From Nematostella vectensis (taxonomy: Eukaryota > Cnidaria > Anthozoa > Actiniaria > Edwardsiidae), in assembly GCF_932526225.1 (NCBI RefSeq), contig NC_064046.1:13961408-14025407 (forward strand): a stretch of 64,000 nt of DNA. The letters are read 5' to 3'. Below, one piece after another: positions 59,101 through 64,000 of this stretch. A model generated the notes under the pieces. It was not told where the DNA came from, did not search any database, and saw nothing but the letters and a program-made list of their open reading frames with translations. A program made the position numbers and the translations under genes. Within the stretch, counting starts at the first letter, position 1, and each line of letters begins with the position of its first letter.

Positions 59101-61073
59101 GAGGGGTCACTCTTTGTTAGTAGTCTCAGGGTAAGAAAAATGGGACCTCGAAATTGCCCCACACATGCTTTTTATCACATTTTTCTAGTACATGGGTTAA
59201 TCTACATTGTGAGACATTGTCTCCTTTTTGCCCTTAGGGCTCTAACTTTCCTTGTTCAAGGAAAGGAAGTGTGTATTCTTAAGGAAGTGTGTATTTTTTT
59301 TTAATAGCACAAAATTATGAAATTAACTAAATATCCACTACTTACCCAATGGAATGTTCAAATCTGTTGTGGGCTGCACCAGGAAATACAAAATAACACC
59401 CACCTAAAAACAATTATTTTGTTAATACCAAGAAAAAGTGAGGATAATCAAATAAGGCCATACCTAGCTGTTTTAGATTTCTCAGCCGCTGGAATTGCGG
59501 GGTGTCTATGATCTTCACACAAAGTGGGTGAACGTCTATGTGCCCATGGATAGGGTCATTGAACACTTTCCAGGGAGAAACAGCGTTTGATGCCTGTGAA
59601 GATGATGGGCCAGGAAATGGCGCTTGTAAACTTGAAAACAACTGCAGGAGCTCAGAGACTTTGTTTTGGTCACTGGTGATTCAAAAGAAATCGTATTTTA
59701 CAGACACATAGTCAGGATTTGCAAGGAGGGAGTGAGGGCAGAATCAGACATAGATATCATTAAGGAAAACCATGTAACAAACCTTATTCCATACTCCTTC
59801 AGTTTAATATCATCAATTGCAGCAAGGTCAGAGCCAGTGACTTGGTTATCTAATGAATGAAATGAAAAGGCCAAAGAACTTTATTTGTATAAAAACACAG
59901 AGGGTGACTTTTGGGCAAATTCTAAAGCCTTGATCAAATGGAGATGAGAGCTGATGAGAATCCATGAGAGTTCAGCTCTTTCTAGCTCTCACAGGGCTCC
60001 GTTCAAACGGTCTTTAAGAGTTGGTGTGAGTGGTCAAACAACCAGCCCGTGCTACTCTAATGTACACAAGCCCGTGCTGCTCACATGTCCTTTCAAAGGA
60101 AAAATGGGTTCAATTTTCAGGGAGAAAATGAACATAAGATTGTGTTTTGGAATTTGAAATAACTATTTGACTACAGGAATAAAAACTGAATCAGGAATTA
60201 CACATTAAATTCCACTTTTTATGAAAACTGCTCACCAAAATGCTCTCATCAGCACTATCATTCGCGCTATCAAAAGGCGCAAACTCTCATGTTGAATTTG
60301 AACATGTTCAAAGTGAATGAGAGCCAGTGAGAGTCGATGAGAGTGTGTGAGGGAGCACAGTCAAACGGACATGAAAGTTGGAACTCTCATCGACTCTCAT
60401 CAACTCCTATCTCCGTCGCGGCTTAACTTGCGTTGTCAATGTTGTCTCACTTGTAAATGTCCATACATCAAATATTCAATACACAATTACAAATCATTTC
60501 TATTGTACCACAGGACAATAGATACAGAAAGACATGCAGTTATAAAATGCAAATATGTTATGACTTAAGTATGCTGAGAATAATCTGTTTTTGCCAGGAA
60601 AAAAGATGAGATGCTGCGGATATTTCACCTCAGAAACACAGAAACCTTTTTTAAGATCAGATTAATCGTATAACTGGAAGTAAATTATATTTTTCGCTTA
60701 ATCTTTTTTTACAATACAGGTCAACACAACACAAAACGCTCCAAGCTATTGAATCAAGAGGGAAAAAATTAAGTTCGCGAGTGTTAACAGAAAATGAACA
60801 AGGAAATGAATAATTCCTGTTAGATCAACGAGTTCCCTTGCTCTAAAACGATAGCTCTCTATAAAACAGAATACTGGTACCTTTGAATATATGAATTAAG
60901 TCTGAATGACCCGATCTGTCCAAAAAGCTTGCAACGTCTTCAGGGTTCCATTCGCTGTGGTAACTTGTTGTCGATTGTACGATACGTTTCTTGGGACTTG
61001 GTGTTGCTAAAAATTCTCGAATATCCGGTGCATTGGCGATGCCGACCCTTCTCTTTCGCGGTGTACGATCCAT
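47159..61073 (-). CDS. SAMHD1: SAMHD1-like dNTP triphosphohydrolase, copy 2 (C-terminally shortened)
   Basis: Seventeen exons in phase: 61073-60881, 59849-59783, 59672-59464, 59403-59346, 59003-58888, 58529-58459, 58047-57892, 55813-55766, 55150-55053, 54673-54515, 53324-53268, 53029-52921, 50553-50470, 50043-49945, 49292-49188, 48624-48529, 47251-47159. Predicted 605 residues. The SAM domain and all HD-domain residues listed for copy 1 (H168, H212, D213, D318) are unchanged. An AAA-to-TAA change in the last exon stops the protein after RLFKD, ten residues earlier than copy 1. The putative phosphosite reads TPMK. Other differences are Leu-to-Ser in exon 7, Ile-to-Val in exon 8, Arg-to-Glu in exon 13, several in exon 14, and Gln-to-Leu at the exon 15 end, where the donor becomes CTG|GTATAT. 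Exon 12 donor is the stronger GTACGT. No frameshift seen, so it may be functional. Confidence 0.9.
47391..47622. mobile_element. Long terminal-inverted-repeat element, copy 2
   Basis: Counterpart of 25186-25563 with the same inverted ends and a shorter loop, in which the two arms meet around GCCGCACCACATAACTTTAG. Confidence 0.75.
48287..48435. mobile_element. Foldback element with degenerate hammerhead-like core, copy 2
   Basis: Counterpart of 26209-26357. Here the interior reads CCAACGAAGGG, one base closer to the CTGACGAAGGG form than copy 1. Confidence 0.55.
48851..49192. repeat. 118-bp tandem satellite, three units, abutting SAMHD1 exon 15 (copy 2)
   Basis: Unit starts at 48851, 48967 and 49087. 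Same unit as 26770-27346 but two repeats fewer, so copy number changed after the segmental duplication. Confidence 0.85.
50654..50995 (+). mobile_element. 5'-truncated LINE insertion with (TTG)n tail, copy 2 only
   Basis: Absent from copy 1, where GGGTAAAGTGACAGAG is continuous (28695-28710). The insert starts with the last codons of a LINE ORF2 ([20 protein letters not shown], then a stop). It continues through a 3' UTR with AATAAA and ends in TTGTTGTTGTTGTTG. A minimal AGT target duplication flanks it. In SAMHD1 copy 2 intron 12, antisense to the gene. Confidence 0.8.
51095..51893. mobile_element. piggyBac-like MITE, left end lost (copy 2, intron 12)
   Basis: Matches the interior and right end of 34724-35732, ending GGAGTCAATAGG-TTAA near 51893. 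The left end is replaced by a poly-G run. Confidence 0.55.
53750..54269 (-). mobile_element. Penelope-like fragment insertion with 14-bp target duplication, copy 2 only
   Basis: The insert is bounded by TAATAGTAAGTAAG on both sides (53736-53749 and 54270-54283); copy 1 has this once. Both ends carry ACTGGAAATCGACTCTGCCA in inverted orientation, the sequence also found in the insert at 8981-9110. On the minus strand a frame of about 150 codons ([14 protein letters not shown] start; [18 protein letters not shown], a coiled-coil-like stretch) resembles the N-terminal region of Penelope-like proteins. No reverse transcriptase. In SAMHD1 copy 2 intron 10. Confidence 0.7.
54824..54858 (-). pseudogene. 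Decoy duplicate of the 5' end of SAMHD1 exon 10 (copy 2)
   Basis: Counterpart of 31990-32024, with one extra A that would shift the frame if it were used. It keeps a good CTTCCAG acceptor. Confidence 0.7.
55884..56036 (-). mobile_element. Short retroposon tail (SINE or LINE 3' end), copy 2 only
   Basis: Missing from copy 1, where GATGGTTATGAAGTAGTTGA is continuous. On the minus strand it ends in a (AATA)n tail (TTTATTTATTTATTTATT on plus). The body includes a GTCCGCCGTAATTGGCCTAG-like sequence. In intron 7. Confidence 0.6.
57065..57625. mobile_element. piggyBac-like MITE, left-truncated (copy 2, intron 7)
   Basis: Counterpart of the right half of 34724-35732, ending GTCAATGGG-TTAA at 57622-57625. 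The left end and the surrounding hAT-like left arm are deleted relative to copy 1. Confidence 0.6.
58719..58922. repeat. About 100-bp tandem duplication spanning the donor of SAMHD1 exon 5 (copy 2 only)
   Basis: The sequence TTGCATATAGGTGCAATAATG through ATCTTCACACAT occurs twice in tandem. On the minus strand the extra unit repeats the last ~36 bases of exon 5 (encoding KIAGLCHDL) and its GTGAGT donor (decoy exon end at 58785). Copy 1 has a single unit. Confidence 0.85.
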
Positions 61074-64000
61074 AAAAACGTTTGAACGTATAAAAATATT
61101 AAAAAAGGATAAAAAGGTAGAAGATTAAAAAAGAACCTTCGATCATATGTGAATTATGGTTCAAAATGTTCAAATTCTTGCGCGAGTTGGTCGCCCCAGG
61201 AAACCTCATACACAGGAAACCCACTTTGCTGAGAAATTCATCTCGCAGCTCCTCTCGTTTGCTTTGTGCTGAAGAATGACCATTTTACCCTGCTAGCAGA
61301 ACTTTTTCTTACTCTTTCTCTTTAACACTTTCCTTGACGATTTGCGTTTCGGTGTTTTCGCGTTGTTCGTTTGTACCAAAACAACGCGGGTAGCCAAAAT
61401 CGCAAATACAACCACAAACAAGAAACACTATGGAAAGCCTTTGTTAGCAGTGTATGACAATTTTCCCTTTTATTTATAGGGACAGTCGCACCGGTAGCGG
61501 TATTTTTCAAGAATGCGACCTTCACCAATCCAGTACAGAATAAAACTAATGGACACTATCTAAAAGCTGTTTGATAGTCTTCTTGTGAGTAAAATCGGAG
61601 CGATACAAACTGATTTCACATCTACATACTCTTTCAGCCGTCTATTTCGCTCTCAAGAAATGACGATTCCAGGGTGTATTTTCACTTTGAAACTAACGTG
61701 CGACTGCCCTTTATAACACCAGCGGTTGATTATAGTTTGCATTTGACTTCTTTTACATTTTGTAATCTTATGAAGAATTAAACAGACAGCTTGGGTTTCT
61801 GTGGATACAGGCCTTCTGTTCCGTGTCGCATTGTTGCTTTGAAGGGGCTACTATGAAATGGGTTTCAACAAGAGAACATAAGATATCTTATGCTCTCTTG
61901 GTTTCAATTTAAACGAATTTTGTTTAAACAATTACCCGAGAGAGGCCTTAATGTCAAATATATTTTGGGGATCTTTTCCACAGGCCTACCAACCTCTCAG
62001 TCAGTCCCAGTACCTAGCTCGAATATTTTCAAGATTGATCACCTTCTGTGCTGTAATTGTCTTCCATCTTAGAATAAAGGTCACAATAAACTGTCATTGC
62101 TTTGTGATGTGTATTTATTCAGAATACGCGGCATTTCTAATGATTTGGCCAGTTGAGGGGTTCGCGTATTTAATAGAGAATCCTCCAAACACTTTCCAAA
62201 TATGCCTGATAGTTAATCCGTAACCAGTTTCGGCAATTATAATTTTCACTTTTCTTGCGAATAAGGAACCTAAAAAATTGGAAATCCTTGAGAAATTTCT
62301 TATTTCTTTGTTTCCTGTCGATTTTGAAAATACATTGAATGTAGTTTTTTGTTAATCAAACCTTGTCTAATGTCTAGCTTTATCATTCTTATTCGCAAGA
62401 AGAGTGAAATTTGAATTTCCGAAACTGGTCACGGATTATAGTTCTTTAACATTCTCTTGTACTTTAAACTTTTCTTGCCTCTACAGGCATCGCTTTGCCC
62501 AGAAAGCAGGAGAAAAGAAATACAGGCGCTCGGGATTCCTGTGGTAATGCGTCTCGTACTATTTTTTTCCGCTTTTGGCATTGTTCCATACCCCCTTAAC
62601 AAAGGATTTTGTCGACCACAGGAATCCCGCGAGGTTCTTAGAGATTCAGTCTCAGTTGTTAACAGAGACGCCTGCGGAGGCTTAAAGTTCTCGAAGTTTC
62701 GTTGCTTCGGTTACCTTGAAATAAACATGCGTCAATTTCTGCGCAGTTACAGTCAAACCAAAACCAGATCAAGCGTGCCCCAAAAAGATGATTATTGATT
62801 TCATTATATAAATTTCCATTATGTTTTTTCGAATGGGCTTACCCGGTAATGCCTGGTGCACACTAGCGACATAACGACATGGGCGAGCGCACTCTTATGT
62901 TTATATGTTCAGGAGTGTGAATAATTCGACATCAAAGACATAAGTCCGACATACAGACATGGACATAACGACATAAGAGAAAAAAACATGTTTTTTATGT
63001 CTAAATGTCCATGTCGTTATGTCGGGCTAAACATATGAACATAAAAATGCGCGCGCCTTATGTTGATTTGTCCACAAAATCAATTAACAGTCCTAGGCGG
63101 AGTGGGCACGCTCGACCTGGTTTGACTGTAAGAGATTTCAAATCAAAACTTGGTGAACAATGACTGCTCTTACTATCCCACTATCCCATAGCCCGTCTGT
63201 TTGGTTTCTTCCCGCTTTTTAGCTGAACACCTAAAGTGGATTCAACCTTTGACGAAGTACTTTTGTAAACAACAACAAAGGCTGTTGTGTCAAAATTGTG
63301 GAGAATAGAGATCGCAGTTGGAATCGCAGTGCACTCGATAACTAGCTTGAAAGGGAAGGAAAAGGAGTAAAAATGCAAACAAAGTAAGTCATTAACAAGC
63401 ACAGGAACAATGCGACAAGAAATGAAACGAAAATGAAACGAACATAGCCAAGGCGAAGCAGCAACACAAGAGCAAAGATTGAAACGACATTAAAAAAATC
63501 TAATCGCTTACTCACAACCCTTCAATGGAGAGCAAAGTTAACCCGAACGTTAAAACAACGACAACATTAATGTAAGCAAAAGTTGCATTTTTATAGAGTT
63601 CATCTGCATGACACGGCCAAATAGTTTGACGTACCGATCCATGTAGCTTGGGCCGTAAGGGTTATGTTCGTGATCCGTAAACGACCTTTTTGTTTTTCGT
63701 GAATCTTGAAAAGGTCAAACTGAAAACCTTTATTCGTGATTGCTACCTTCGCCGTGATTCGTGAATGGCAAAATTTGATCAGCTTAATCGTGATATCTAT
63801 CTTTAAAAATCGTTTATCGTGATTTCAAAGTAAAGATTTTTTTTCAGTACACTCTTTTTTTCTATCCTTTTTCATAAAGAACGTTCAGCCTGAGATTTCA
63901 CCAAATTTTAAGAACATGCTAAGAACATGCCGAAGATGAGATAGCAGAAAAATATTGTTTTGTTAGTCAGATCTTTCAAAAAATGCAGAATCAAATTGTG
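61074..64000. other. Intergenic upstream of SAMHD1 copy 2
   Basis: Collinear with 39074-41698. Contains the stem-loop element (about 62861-63076) and about 310 bp absent from copy 1 (62265-62585). The frame matching 39529-39293 is broken by a one-base deletion. No supported gene. Confidence 0.6.
62218..62437. mobile_element. Small inverted-repeat element, complete only in copy 2
   Basis: CCGTAACCAGTTTCGGCAAT…CACTTTTCTTGCGAATA is mirrored by TATTCGCAAGAAGAGTGAAA…CCGAAACTGGTCACGG. In copy 1 only the left arm is present (from about 40220), so copy 1 has lost the right arm and following sequence. Confidence 0.6.

Larger units (their letters stand above)
46727..64000 (+). repeat. Segmental duplication, copy 2 (continues past window)
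   Basis: Collinear and same-orientation match of the sequence from about 24497 to 41698. Copy-2-specific features are the insertions at 50654-50995, 53750-54269 and 55884-56036, a tandem duplication at 58719-58922, and about 310 bp at 62265-62585. Copy-1-specific material of about 0.8 kb (around 33.95-34.75 kb) is missing here. Confidence 0.92.

Overview
The window is genomic DNA of an animal. Genes are split by introns with standard GT-AG junctions, the intergenic DNA is AT-rich and full of transposon debris, and every recognisable protein resembles an animal orthologue. The style of the dispersed repeats and the gene complement point to an anthozoan cnidarian such as a sea anemone or coral. 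The species cannot be fixed from the sequence.

The left part (1-24.2 kb) is a compact run of conserved genes whose exons I joined by hand, checking the phase at every junction: the 5' part of an ELMO engulfment adaptor (-, running off the left edge), a CYTH thiamine-triphosphatase-like enzyme (+), TRAPPC2L (-), an Aurora kinase with Aurora A-type residues (+), a mitochondrial FAM210-type protein (-), a decayed LINE, a DUSP19-like dual-specificity phosphatase (+), and an intronless DEDDh 3'-5' exonuclease (-). Neighbours alternate strand. ELMO/THTPA and TRAPPC2L/Aurora share head-to-head promoter intervals of about 640 and 430 bp.

The right part (about 24.5-64 kb) is a direct tandem segmental duplication with a unit of about 22.2 kb. 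The second copy runs off the right edge. Each copy carries a complete 17-exon SAMHD1-like dNTP triphosphohydrolase gene on the minus strand. Copy 1 predicts 615 residues and copy 2 predicts 605. All splice phases are intact in both. Copy 2 has a nonsense change that removes the last ten residues, and copy 1 has a weakened donor after exon 12. The copies differ by post-duplication insertions (a Penelope-like fragment with a 14-bp target duplication, a 5'-truncated LINE, a SINE- or LINE-like tail) and by satellite copy number.

Between the two SAMHD1 genes lies an intronless, GC-rich module (about 44.0-45.75 kb). It holds a 397-codon ORF and a Cys-rich ORF separated by GC-rich tandem repeats, and its composition is unlike anything else here. 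It is the best candidate for an undescribed mobile or foreign element.

Other notable structures are a palindrome of about 1.26 kb made of two head-to-head Penelope-like GIY-YIG fragments, each carrying a complete hammerhead-ribozyme motif, inside ELMO intron 1. There are also repeated small duplications that copy splice sites (ELMO exon 3, SAMHD1 exons 5, 10 and 15). No tRNA, rRNA or CRISPR array was recognised.
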